From positions 1 through 29,268 of IMG/VR virus record IMGVR_UViG_3300017706_000375: a DNA stretch of 29,268 nucleotides; one strand, given 5' to 3'. The notes beneath the pieces are model-generated. The model saw nothing but the letters and a program-made list of their open reading frames with translations, was not told the DNA's origin and ran no database searches. Below are positions 20,950 through 29,248 of this stretch, one piece after another. The position numbers were made by a program, and so were the translations under genes. This stretch comes from a virus. How positions within the stretch are numbered: position 1 is the stretch's first letter; each line of letters opens with the position of its first letter.

Positions 20950-21309
20950 CTATTGATTTAAATCACCATCAACTGCAATAACATCCCCTTTGACTTTGAG
21001 ATCGCCAGAGGCAGTAAGCCTCGCTACCTCAACTGAATCAATCACAAAGCTAATTGTGTTAGATCCATCTACATTTACTCCGATGTAATCAGTTGTGCTA
21101 CCAATTTTAGTTACTCCCTGCGTAAGTACCGTAGGTATTCTTGCTGATCCTAAAGTTCCAGAGGTTATTTTACTTGCACTATGGTTAGGAATACGAGCAG
21201 TGCCAAAAGCACCGCTCGTAATCTTACTTGCATCAAGGTTAGGCACATCACTTGCTGTGATGTTCATACTGCCAGTAACATCTATATCTCCTAGTATATT
21301 TATTGCCAT
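20950..21309 (-). CDS. Short tail fibre-like protein (119 aa)
   Basis: A 119-aa protein starting MAINILGDIDVTGSMNITAS, with two close copies of the (D)ASKITSG-xxG-xARIP unit (near 27-42 and 44-60), which is typical of fibre shafts. The C-terminus (VARLTASGDLKVKGDVIAVD) matches the intramolecular linker style of phage fibre proteins. It lies between the large fibre and the lectin-like protein. It probably forms part of the same appendage. Confidence 0.7.
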   Translation of the reverse strand: MAINILGDIDVTGSMNITASDVPNLDASKITSGAFGTARIPNHSASKITSGTLGSARIPTVLTQGVTKIGSTTDYIGVNVDGSNTISFVIDSVEVARLTASGDLKVKGDVIAVDGDLNQ

Positions 21310-21336
21310 GCCTTAAATTTAATCAATTATATAAAT

Positions 21337-23229
21337 CTAGTTTCTTTTGCCACAGATGCTTATGTGGTAATTACCGTTTGGTAATCCTGCTACTGTTACA
21401 GTGCCATTATCTGTGTCCATTGCCATGTCTGCCAAAACAAAATTGCCATTAGCATCAAACAAAGTAATAGAGGCAGGGAATGCACAGCGGTGCGAACTTT
21501 GAGCAACCGAGATACTAGTTACACCACTAAAACTTTCTGTGTAAGATGATTGATCACTTGAGAAAGTTGTACCGCTTAATGAAAGACCATTACCTGCACT
21601 GTATGTAGTATCTGTATCTGTTGCAACAAAATTCAGCTTACCAGTTGTATCATTGTAGGTAACTGTTATGTTTGTTTCTGTGTTACTAGAAACCATTGCA
21701 CCAACTATATCTTGAACCTGCTCATCAGAAAGCTGAGTGTTTGCAGTTCCTGCAATAACACCACTAGCGGAAATGGTTATATTACTACCTCCACTAAATA
21801 GAGCGTAAACAGATGCATCAGATCTGTTAGTGTTTGTGGTGTAACTCGGCAAACCGAATGTACCATCATGTTTTAGGAAATGACCTGCCGTTCCTGCGCT
21901 TGGGACTACACCACTGTTACCAGTTCCTAATGCTGTACGAATTTGACTAGCAGTTTGATCAGCTGTCGCACCTGCTTCTATACCGTTTAATTTAGTATGA
22001 TCAGCGTTCGTAAAGTTGTTTTGAGATAGCTCACCATCTTGAATGGAATATGTAGTGTTATCGTTTGCTGAGGTAAGCGTTTTAGTTCCACTGTTATATG
22101 ACAATCCACCTGCTAGAATTAAATCATCACCTGCGATAACATCATTTCCATCAACAGTAAATACAACATCCGTTGCTCCGAATGTTTCAGCTGTTAAGTA
22201 GCTAGGATCAGTAGCAGGAACCCATGATGGAGTTACATCAGCTCCAGTAGCAATACCATCTAATTTAGTTTTTAAGGTACTGGTAAAGTTTTTCTGAGTT
22301 AATCCACCATCACCAACTGTGTATTGAGTGTTAGTATCATCAGAGCTAATTGTAAAGGTGTTAGATGTTGCATCGTATGTAACGCTTGTAGCATTCTCAC
22401 CCTCAAAATTTACTTGCGCTCCTGATCCAATGGTTTCTGAGTTTGTACCATCAGATGCTGTCCATGATCCATAGGCATCTGCACTGGTTGCGATGCCATC
22501 TAATTTCGTTTTAAGCGTATTAGTAAAATCATTAGCAGTTTGAATATCAGCAGAAATAACACCACTAGAGATCGTAATACGGCTACCAATTTTAACACCC
22601 CCTTTAGTAGATGCACTAGCTGTCGGTAAAGAGTAGTTATTGGCGTTATCACTAGCACCAAAAGGTAATTGAGAAAATGTAGTACCATCATTTGAGATGC
22701 TCCATCTTTCTGTACTTTCATCCCATTGAAACACTGGCACAAAATTACCAGAGCCACGATCAACAGAAAGCCCAGAATCTGCTCCTGCATCTGCTCCAGA
22801 GTTTAATGTGATGTTGCTGTCCTCAACAGCTAACTCAGCTGTGTTTAAAATAGTCTGTGTACCATTGACAGTAAGATTACCAGTAACTACAACATTATTT
22901 GAGAATGTTTTGTTACCTGCAACTGTTTGCGCTCCAGAGGTACGAACTACTGTGGAATCAACACTGATCCCATCAGCACCTACACTAATACCATCATCAG
23001 CATCAGCTGAGAAAGATACACCAGTCAAGGTAATACCATTACCTGCGGTGTATTCTAGTCCTACCACTTCCCATGCTGATCCAGTATAAATTTTTACTTG
23101 ATCATCAGTAGTGTGGAAATAAATTTGTCCAGTCGTTGGTGAACTGGGATTAGCAGTCAGTGTTTCTAATGCGAAATTCTCTATCTCTGAACCGCCTAGA
23201 TCTAAACTACTGAGAAACTTAATAGCCAT
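21337..23229 (-). CDS. Tail fibre protein (630 aa)
   Basis: A 630-aa Thr-, Ser- and Asn-rich fibre protein. It opens MAIKFLSSLDLGGSEIENFA and then PTTGQIYFHTTDDQVKIYTG (about 32-51), a phage fibre pattern. A TVNGTQTILNTAEL segment lies near 123-136. Three repeats of the type F-T-x-x-x-x-TKL-x-GI-x-x-x-A occur in the middle (DFTNTLKTKLDGIATSADA, NFTSTLKTKLDGIATGADV, NFTNADHTKLNGIEAGATA), likely shaft units. The C-terminus (SVAQSSHRCAFPASI, then NGNYHISICGKRN) may be the tip. It probably mediates host attachment. Confidence 0.8.
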   Translation of the reverse strand: MAIKFLSSLDLGGSEIENFALETLTANPSSPTTGQIYFHTTDDQVKIYTGSAWEVVGLEYTAGNGITLTGVSFSADADDGISVGADGISVDSTVVRTSGAQTVAGNKTFSNNVVVTGNLTVNGTQTILNTAELAVEDSNITLNSGADAGADSGLSVDRGSGNFVPVFQWDESTERWSISNDGTTFSQLPFGASDNANNYSLPTASASTKGGVKIGSRITISSGVISADIQTANDFTNTLKTKLDGIATSADAYGSWTASDGTNSETIGSGAQVNFEGENATSVTYDATSNTFTISSDDTNTQYTVGDGGLTQKNFTSTLKTKLDGIATGADVTPSWVPATDPSYLTAETFGATDVVFTVDGNDVIAGDDLILAGGLSYNSGTKTLTSANDNTTYSIQDGELSQNNFTNADHTKLNGIEAGATADQTASQIRTALGTGNSGVVPSAGTAGHFLKHDGTFGLPSYTTNTNRSDASVYALFSGGSNITISASGVIAGTANTQLSDEQVQDIVGAMVSSNTETNITVTYNDTTGKLNFVATDTDTTYSAGNGLSLSGTTFSSDQSSYTESFSGVTSISVAQSSHRCAFPASITLFDANGNFVLADMAMDTDNGTVTVAGLPNGNYHISICGKRN

Positions 23230-23249
23230 AATTTTTTTATTATATAATT

Positions 23250-23678
23250 TTAATTAAAATATGCTTTACCGCTTTGAGCGGTTCTAAAATTTATTGATAC
23301 TGCGTTATCGCTAGTGTACTCTACCTCAGCAAAAACTACTTCCTCAGCACTGTTCACAATAGTTACACTAGGTCTAGTGTTTAAATTGTGAGTTACTGAC
23401 CATGTAGCACTAGCTACTGATTGGCTATGTGTATAGCGCACATCAATCCACTGGATCTGTGTACCAGTAGATTTTAAGACCTGCCCTGCCGATCCAGTAG
23501 CATTGTCTTTATCCTTGACCTTACCGCTAAACTTAACAGAATCGGTATTGACATAAACTGGTATGGTATTACCATCACCATCAGACAGCTGAACCTCACC
23601 AGTGATCTCAGCACTGTCAGTTGTTTTGATCAGTCCTTTGTAGGTGTCTTTTACCTTATTGCTCGTTAGCGTTGCCAT
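23250..23678 (-). CDS. Fibre-associated structural protein (142 aa)
   Basis: A 142-aa protein (MATLTSNKVKDTYKGLIKTT) with GSAGQVLKSTGTQIQWIDV near 62-80, a motif often found at the collagen-like or shaft boundary of phage fibres, and WSVTHNLNTRPSVTIVNSA after it, a small beta domain recurring in phage appendage proteins. It is the first gene of the fibre set, between connector and large fibre. Possibly an adapter that attaches the fibre. Confidence 0.7.
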   Translation of the reverse strand: MATLTSNKVKDTYKGLIKTTDSAEITGEVQLSDGDGNTIPVYVNTDSVKFSGKVKDKDNATGSAGQVLKSTGTQIQWIDVRYTHSQSVASATWSVTHNLNTRPSVTIVNSAEEVVFAEVEYTSDNAVSINFRTAQSGKAYFN

Positions 23679-23737
23679 GTATTTTGTCTATATATCGTTT
23701 TAACCGTTGTAAATTGATCCGTTTGGGTTTGTATCTT

Positions 23738-24238
23738 TTAGATGTTCCACCCTCCGTAATATGCATCTTTTTGCGGTTGCATGTCATCATTATTATTGCT
23801 AAAGTATTCTGGGTACTTATTAGTGTTAAAGCTCATGTAATCCATAAACCTCCTGCCGTAATGCTCTGCAATATCTCTGTGTTTATTGCTTAACATGTCA
23901 ATTTCAGATTGCTCCATAGGAACGCTATTCTCGCTAGTGTGTTTGTATGCGCCTCCATTGCCGATTGTGTAGGCACTGTGAGGCAGATATTCACTCATAG
24001 CAAAGTGTATAAGCATAGGCTGAATGTAATCATCTAGTATGGTGATATAATCAGCTTGTAGGCTGTTGTTCGTTATATCAGCTTTGAGCTTATCATACAG
24101 TTTAGTTCCTAAATAGGACTGTATATGGATCTCTTGCGCTATCTCAATAAATGGCAGGATCTTATCACTGTCTACATTACCAGAGATCACACTGTTCTCA
24201 ACTAGGTGTTCACGCTTTATGAATAATACTTTTGCCAT
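23738..24238 (-). CDS. Head-tail connector protein (gp6-like, 166 aa)
   Basis: A 166-aa protein, mostly helical, with LPFIEIAQEIHIQSYLGTKL near residues 28-47 and YDKLKADI after it, characteristic of the DUF6712/gp6-like head-tail adaptor family in Bacteroidetes phages. It would form a ring under the portal. The start overlaps the portal stop as TAATG, which fits its role. Confidence 0.75.
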   Translation of the reverse strand: MAKVLFIKREHLVENSVISGNVDSDKILPFIEIAQEIHIQSYLGTKLYDKLKADITNNSLQADYITILDDYIQPMLIHFAMSEYLPHSAYTIGNGGAYKHTSENSVPMEQSEIDMLSNKHRDIAEHYGRRFMDYMSFNTNKYPEYFSNNNDDMQPQKDAYYGGWNI

Positions 24239-26280
24239 TATTTACCGTAATTTGGATGGTGTCCATTGTCTTTCATATCAACTGGTGCTTTACTGACCTC
24301 TTCAGGGTTTTTAGGTAGCTTAAAACCGCTACGCACCGCTTGATTTACATTGACAAATTTTGTTCCTGCTAGGGCATCCCCTCCGTAGGGTTCGCCATCT
24401 TTAGTTAATTTCTTTTTATAGATCCTGCGTTCCCATCTGTGGTGGCAGTTCACGCCACCTTTGTATTTAAAGATGGAGTAGTTTCTGCCTTTATGCCCAT
24501 GCGATTTGTTTACGCCCTTTGCCGAAAGGAATCCTATGTCCTCTTTGCGGTAAACCTTGCTCCCTTTAAGCATCTTTTTACAAAAAGATCTCGTTTCCCC
24601 CTCAGCACTCTTGCTAGTACCTTTTACATAGGCATAGCGAACCTTGTACAGCTCATTATCTTGTGATGAATCATCTCTTGCAGATAGGTTCACTAGACCG
24701 TTGAGGTAATTCTCAACATCAAAATCCTCTGGCTCATCTTGAGTAGATTCTTCATCTACATCAATAAGCTCATATTCATTTTCTAGCGGTTCATCTTCAC
24801 CTACCTGCTCAATAAAATTTTCTAGATCAAAATCACTAGACAATTTTGCACTGTGAGCATCGCATGGCATGTACCATGTTTTGCCATCTACATCATGAGT
24901 GTGATAACCAGAGCATCCTAGATCCTCAGCCATCTCTTCAGCTTTCTCTTGACTGGCATAAGCCAAACGGTCATTTATGATAGCAAAATCATTATCCACT
25001 ACCATAGATGCCAGACTGTCTTTAGGTACGCAATTAGGTACTTTCTTACCGTTCTTCATTTTCGTACCAACCATCTCATATCCTGCCTCGCATGGATTGT
25101 CTTTATCTAGATTAGTGCATCCGCAATCCTTAGAAAATTTACGCCCAGTTTCCTCTTCTTTTGTTTCAGCATCTAGATTGTCATAATCCATAAACTCTAG
25201 AGGCTGTAAAGTTTTAAAGTATAGGTTTAAGGTGATCTGGTTAAATGTTAGGATCTCATCCATTGCATCTAAAACCAGTTCCTGCGTACTACGGATCACT
25301 GTGTTTTGAAATAACAGTGATGCCGTTTTGATCTCATCAGCATTAGATCCCATACCGCTACTATCCTTGATCCCCAAAAGGAATGGACTGGTAATGCGGT
25401 GTGCTACCATTAGTTTTTCTCTGGATTCCTCACTGAGAAACTCGTATTGGCTTGAGGCATCTGATAACTGGACTGGCTCAATAGAGGCTTGAGTATCTGC
25501 ACTGTCATTGAACGCAAGGATGAATTTCCCTGCATTGCTTGAGCCACTAAATTTGTCAATGATCTTGTTCTCAATAATTGCTCTTTCCTCATCAGATGGA
25601 ACTCCATTATTAAAGTTGATCAACATGGATGGGTGCAACCCTGAGCGGACATTATTTATGTGGAAATTAGCTACCTCAGCTTCAAGCTCTGCATACTGCA
25701 ACCCCCCTTGATAGTCTACTGGTGAATAGTAATAGAAACCTGCTCTGTACGGCTTAATACAATAGATCTCAATTTTATCACCTTGCTCACCAAAGCCAAA
25801 CGCAGGAATGCGCTCTGGCTCATATCCCTTTTTACGGATCTTGCTCCAGTCTTTAGAATACCAGTACGCTTCAATTTCGCCATCTTCATTGCATTTCTCC
25901 ATGCGTAATGTTTCCACTGGGAAATGCTCTACCTGCGCTACTTGCGATTTGTCATCATTGTAGATTACTTGAAATGTCGCTTGACCTAATGCTTTAACAT
26001 CAAAGCAAATCCTGCGTAAACAGTGTTTGCTAAACATGCTAATCATCTGGGCATATTGATCTGGTCTACGGTTTGCATCAGTTGCTCCGATACCCTTACC
26101 ATAGATCAACTCAGTTACACCATTTATGATGGCATTATTAGTTGCTGATCCATGATACTGTGAGATCAAGTAGTCATAATACAAGTTATCATCACCATAC
26201 TCAACCCATGACTTGCGATTATCTTCTTTCGCTTGGGGTGTAGTGTAATTGCTTAGATTTACTATTCTTATTTTACTCAT
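24238..26280 (-). CDS. Portal protein with long C-terminal extension (680 aa)
   Basis: Residues about 1-365 form the portal core: N-terminal YYDYLISQYHGSATNNAIIN (34-53), then LHPSMLINFNNGVPSDEERA (215-234), HRITSPFLLGI (294-304), the pattern of dodecameric DNA-entry portals. Residues about 380-680 are an extra region with three visible parts: a Cys motif and YEMVGTKMKNGKKVPNCVPK (401-420); AEDLGCSGYHTHDVDGKTWY (451-470); and a terminal part with SFCKKMLKG, KYKGGVNCHHRWERR and GHHPNYGK. The last parts resemble Mu F/XkdF-associated head modules of Bacteroidetes phages. The length exceeds usual portals (about 400-550 aa). ATGA and TAATG overlaps join it to its neighbours. Confidence 0.85.
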   Translation of the reverse strand: MSKIRIVNLSNYTTPQAKEDNRKSWVEYGDDNLYYDYLISQYHGSATNNAIINGVTELIYGKGIGATDANRRPDQYAQMISMFSKHCLRRICFDVKALGQATFQVIYNDDKSQVAQVEHFPVETLRMEKCNEDGEIEAYWYSKDWSKIRKKGYEPERIPAFGFGEQGDKIEIYCIKPYRAGFYYYSPVDYQGGLQYAELEAEVANFHINNVRSGLHPSMLINFNNGVPSDEERAIIENKIIDKFSGSSNAGKFILAFNDSADTQASIEPVQLSDASSQYEFLSEESREKLMVAHRITSPFLLGIKDSSGMGSNADEIKTASLLFQNTVIRSTQELVLDAMDEILTFNQITLNLYFKTLQPLEFMDYDNLDAETKEEETGRKFSKDCGCTNLDKDNPCEAGYEMVGTKMKNGKKVPNCVPKDSLASMVVDNDFAIINDRLAYASQEKAEEMAEDLGCSGYHTHDVDGKTWYMPCDAHSAKLSSDFDLENFIEQVGEDEPLENEYELIDVDEESTQDEPEDFDVENYLNGLVNLSARDDSSQDNELYKVRYAYVKGTSKSAEGETRSFCKKMLKGSKVYRKEDIGFLSAKGVNKSHGHKGRNYSIFKYKGGVNCHHRWERRIYKKKLTKDGEPYGGDALAGTKFVNVNQAVRSGFKLPKNPEEVSKAPVDMKDNGHHPNYGK

Positions 26281-26642
26281 CGGTATAAATATCCATTACT
26301 ACTGCTTTCTTTTTCTGTGTATGTGTCCTCTAATGTGGTGTATTTCTCTAGATCAGTTTGATCAGTACAAAACATTTTACCTCTGTATATCTCCTTATAA
26401 CTGTCATTAACATCTTGCACTATCAATGTGTAAAATGTACCCTCATTTATAAAACCAGTTGGCATACTGCCAATCTGGGATTTTACAAAATTGTCAGTTA
26501 ATCTCCTTACTCCTGCACTAACAAAGGAGTTTACCACCTCTTTGGTTTCCTCATTAGTTATAGAAAATTGCACAGCTCCAGTAGGAAACTGTCTAGGCAC
26601 TACTTTTACCTCGTGCGGATATTGTGTTGTTATAATGTGCAT
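26277..26642 (-). CDS. Hypothetical virion-module protein (121 aa)
   Basis: A 121-aa protein starting at ATG 26642 (MHIITTQYPHEVKVVPRQFP). A longer frame would begin at a TTG (26678) lying inside the T-run of a terminator, so I reject it. It is beta-rich with MPTGFINEGTFYTLIVQDVN in the middle, typical of small structural proteins in related phages. It ends by overlapping the portal start (ATGA). It may be a minor head or tail component. Confidence 0.65.
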   Translation of the reverse strand: MHIITTQYPHEVKVVPRQFPTGAVQFSITNEETKEVVNSFVSAGVRRLTDNFVKSQIGSMPTGFINEGTFYTLIVQDVNDSYKEIYRGKMFCTDQTDLEKYTTLEDTYTEKESSSNGYLYR

Positions 26643-26676
26643 ACTTATATAACCAGAAAATGGTGTATCTGTTACC

Positions 26677-26705
26677 AAAAAAAAGGGATGCCCGAAAGCA
26701 CCCCT
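26677..26705 (-). terminator. Intrinsic terminator after the tail-tube gene
   Basis: The minus strand pairs AGGGGTGC with GCATCCCT (one G-T pair) around a 6-base loop, followed by eight T. It begins 34 bases after the tail-tube stop codon and precedes the 121-aa gene, so it would lower expression of the portal and fibre genes. Confidence 0.8.
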
Positions 26706-26738
26706 CTAACCAAACACACAAAAAAGACTAGAACAGCC

Positions 26739-27284
26739 TTATGAGTTAGATCCGCTAGTTACTGATGGAGATGTAGACAATCCTGCAAACGGATCAGCCT
26801 CTGTTGCTCCCTCTAAGAAATTAGCAGGTAATTGCTCCTGCGCTGATAAGGTCAAAGTGTAACCACTCATATCACCCATACCTGCACCAGTTACAATAGA
26901 TCCTCCAGTTACCTCTGCACCATGCTCTACACCCATCATGAATGCATTGCCGTTGTAATCATGTACTACTACATGTGGTCTACCGTAGGATAATAGTTTA
27001 ATTTCTTTGTGATCCTCTTTTGATAACTTAGTCAAAGACAAGTTCAGAGTTTGCTCAAAGAAAGTTGTACCGTTTTCTCGGCTTGAGGTGATCGCTTGTT
27101 CAAAGCTAGATCCACCTTTCAGCTCGTATTTGAATGCTGTGATCGTACCTAGATCATCAATAACATCCGTATTTGTTGAATCATAGGTAGCGGTAGCTCC
27201 ATAGTTAATGAAATAGACAGCTTTAATACCACCTACAACATCCTTACAAGGAACAGCTCTACCTATCGTTAAGTTACATGCCAT
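26739..27284 (-). CDS. Major tail tube protein
   Basis: A 181-aa protein that opens MACNLTIGRAVPCKDVVGGI and has SSRENGTTFFEQTLNLSLTK (67-86), then GRPHVVVHDYNGNAFMMGVE and MGDMSGYTLTLSAQE, as in the tail-tube proteins of flavobacterial siphophages. It polymerises around the tape measure. The C-terminus (from about 150) is Ser/Thr/Ala-rich. It lies between two terminators, which may let it be made in high amounts. Confidence 0.75.
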   Translation of the reverse strand: MACNLTIGRAVPCKDVVGGIKAVYFINYGATATYDSTNTDVIDDLGTITAFKYELKGGSSFEQAITSSRENGTTFFEQTLNLSLTKLSKEDHKEIKLLSYGRPHVVVHDYNGNAFMMGVEHGAEVTGGSIVTGAGMGDMSGYTLTLSAQEQLPANFLEGATEADPFAGLSTSPSVTSGSNS

Positions 27285-27305
27285 GCTTTATATTTTTTTG
27301 GAAAG

Positions 27306-27337
27306 AAAAAAGGCGAACAAGCAATCGCTCACCCGCC
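27306..27337 (-). terminator. Intrinsic terminator after the capsid gene
   Basis: The minus strand forms an 11-bp stem, GGCGGGTGAGC with GCTTGTTCGCC (seven Watson-Crick and four G-T pairs), with loop GATT, followed by six T. It begins 29 bases after the capsid stop. Partial read-through would give more capsid mRNA than downstream mRNA. Confidence 0.75.
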
Positions 27338-27365
27338 TTTATTCAATAATTAAACCTTGTTATTC

Positions 27366-28304
27366 TTATGATGCCAAAGTGTACAAAACACACTCAGATC
27401 CAATACCGTAGTTTACACCTGCGGTGAAACGCATTACGATGCGTACATTTTGATCACCCAACGATTCCGCAGTGTCAATTACGCGGACTTCATTATGGTC
27501 AGACATCAAACCAGTGCCGAAATATAAGTTCTCTCTACGCGCACAAACCATGTGATCTTCTGGCATACCTGCACAGACAAATAATGGAATACCCTCGTAA
27601 GATAATTGCGCTCCGTTTCCGTACCACATTGATCCCTTACCCTCTAAACCGTTTGCACCTACACCAGATGCTCCGAAACCGTTTAATGAACGGATGTATA
27701 GTTGAGCTACTTTCTTTGGTACATAGATCGCTAGATCCTCAGCACCGTAAACAGCTGATGGGATAGCATCTACTACCTTAGCTAATTCAGCTTGAATAGT
27801 TCCAGATGCAAAAGCAGTTTCAGTTGTAGTAGCATCTACTACTGCGCTATCCGCTGACATCAATACTGTCAAACCATCAAACTCACCTGCGTTTGCGTTT
27901 ACGCCACCCCAGATGTTTTGCTCCATTTTCTCAGCTACTTTAGCTGATACATGACCGATTAAGAAATCAGCAAATGATGGAGGCAGTTGATCGTAAGCTG
28001 AATAGCCCATCTCAACACTTTCCCAATCGTTTCTAAAATCTTTTCTACACAAAGTTAGATTTACTTCATACTCTTCGGGCTGAAGTACGCGCTCTGTAAG
28101 CGTTACTTGAGATTGATCAGAGTAATCACATGATGCATCTTTTACCAATGCATTTGTGCTTAATACTTTCAATGTTTCCTTGAACTTAATGTTCGGCTTA
28201 ACAGTGATTCCGTTGCCTTCAATAGTGTCTGCACTCAATAGAGATGCAGAAATGTATTTTCCAGCAAATTGACCTGCATATGTGGTCGTAATACTCGTAG
28301 ACAT
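27366..28304 (-). CDS. Major capsid protein (HK97-fold type)
   Basis: A 312-aa protein beginning MSTSITTTYAGQFAGKYISA, with VLQPEEYEVNLTLCRKDFRN (73-92), VPKKVAQLYIRSLNGFG near 195-211 and a terminal MRFTAGVNYGIGSECVLYTL, which is the pattern of the major capsid protein of several Bacteroidetes siphophages. It likely adopts the HK97 fold. It lies after the tandem pair and before the tail-tube gene. No N-terminal delta domain is evident, so scaffolding is presumably supplied in trans, for example by the partial gene at 1-129 or the tandem pair. Confidence 0.85.
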   Translation of the reverse strand: MSTSITTTYAGQFAGKYISASLLSADTIEGNGITVKPNIKFKETLKVLSTNALVKDASCDYSDQSQVTLTERVLQPEEYEVNLTLCRKDFRNDWESVEMGYSAYDQLPPSFADFLIGHVSAKVAEKMEQNIWGGVNANAGEFDGLTVLMSADSAVVDATTTETAFASGTIQAELAKVVDAIPSAVYGAEDLAIYVPKKVAQLYIRSLNGFGASGVGANGLEGKGSMWYGNGAQLSYEGIPLFVCAGMPEDHMVCARRENLYFGTGLMSDHNEVRVIDTAESLGDQNVRIVMRFTAGVNYGIGSECVLYTLAS

Positions 28305-28335
28305 AATTTAGTTATTTATGTTTTTTATTAAAAAA

Positions 28336-28797
28336 TTATCGTTTTATTTTATCTGCAAATGCAGTGATATTCTGTAATCTAGATGAACGCCAGTTATCAA
28401 CTAGATCATCATGAGCAGATTCTGTGGTTTGCACCATCTCTCTAGCCTCATCAAAGCGATCAAAAATATCATCAGCATTCATGCCTAAACCTTTTGCTGA
28501 TTCCTCTACTTTATCTAATAGATCATTTAATTCATCAGAGGCATCTTTAGCGAATAGCATCTGTGAATTGATGATCATCTCATCTACTGCAAGGCTGATA
28601 TCAGACAGTTTTTCTTCTAGATCATCCATCATTTCATAGGTAAAGTAAGTAAGATCCATCATTGATCCTTCTACCTCACCCATTTTGCGTTCTATGTCAT
28701 CAACTAAGCTCAGTTTTACATTGCGCTTAGTTGATCCTAGATTAGTTCCTTTTTTCGCTTTGGACAATTCAGCCCAAACTTGTTGTAGTTTCTTCAT
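28336..28797 (-). CDS. Tandem paralog B upstream of capsid gene (153 aa)
   Basis: A 153-aa acidic helical protein. Residues 1-29 (KKLQQVWAELSKAKKGTNLG then KRNVKL) match the neighbouring 149-aa protein closely; the rest is diverged but keeps the same coiled-coil pattern and a shared segment around LGMNADDIFDRFDEARE. An exact 17-base repeat (28763-28779 and 29214-29230) lies in the same place of both genes. Both stand just before the capsid gene. A scaffold or capsid-assembly role is possible, but no family function is known to me. Confidence 0.7.
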   Translation of the reverse strand: MKKLQQVWAELSKAKKGTNLGSTKRNVKLSLVDDIERKMGEVEGSMMDLTYFTYEMMDDLEEKLSDISLAVDEMIINSQMLFAKDASDELNDLLDKVEESAKGLGMNADDIFDRFDEAREMVQTTESAHDDLVDNWRSSRLQNITAFADKIKR

Positions 28798-28798
28798 G

Positions 28799-29248
28799 TT
28801 ACTTGAGATTTGTTAAGCGGTATACTAATGGAAATTTATCTTCTAGATCATCAAACTCTCCTTGAGTTGCTCTCATTAACGCCATCATTCTTTTAGCCTC
28901 ATCTATCTCATCATAGATCTCATCTGCATCTACACCTAATGCACTAGCACTATCCTCAATTCTTTTAATAGCATCAGTAAGCTCATCAGCAAAATCTTCT
29001 AAGGAACTCGCTTCGCTATTGACAATGATGTTATCTACTTTTCTTTGGACTTCATAACATGCATCTTCTAGCTCTGGCATTAGTTCTTCTATGATGTAAA
29101 CTGCCTCATTGTATGCATTTTCACCATATTCTCTGGCATTCTCTACATCTTGAATTGCATTAAGTTTAACACCTCGCTTTTTAGAGCTGAGGTTTGTATT
29201 CTTTTTGCCTTTAGACAATTCAGCCCAAACCTTTTGTACTTTCTTCAT
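28799..29248 (-). CDS. Tandem paralog A upstream of capsid gene (149 aa)
   Basis: A 149-aa acidic helical protein, MKKVQKVWAELSKGKKNTNL, followed by a long amphipathic helix region and LGVDADEIYDEIDEAKRMM near 103-121, aligned with the same segment of paralog B. The gap to paralog B is one base. The first 20 bases of the right end (29249-29268) are AT-rich and noncoding. In a circular arrangement the scaffold-like gene at 1-129 would precede it. Function unknown. Confidence 0.7.
   Translation of the reverse strand: MKKVQKVWAELSKGKKNTNLSSKKRGVKLNAIQDVENAREYGENAYNEAVYIIEELMPELEDACYEVQRKVDNIIVNSEASSLEDFADELTDAIKRIEDSASALGVDADEIYDEIDEAKRMMALMRATQGEFDDLEDKFPLVYRLTNLK

Noticed and set aside
22500-22790. 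Minus-strand 96-codon frame within the large fibre gene
   Set aside because: It is an alternate frame of the fibre; its Leu/Val-rich translation comes from repeats of Asn/Thr codons.
26643-26678. TTG-start extension of the 121-aa gene
   Set aside because: The TTG lies in the T-run of a terminator; ATG 26642 is a normal start.
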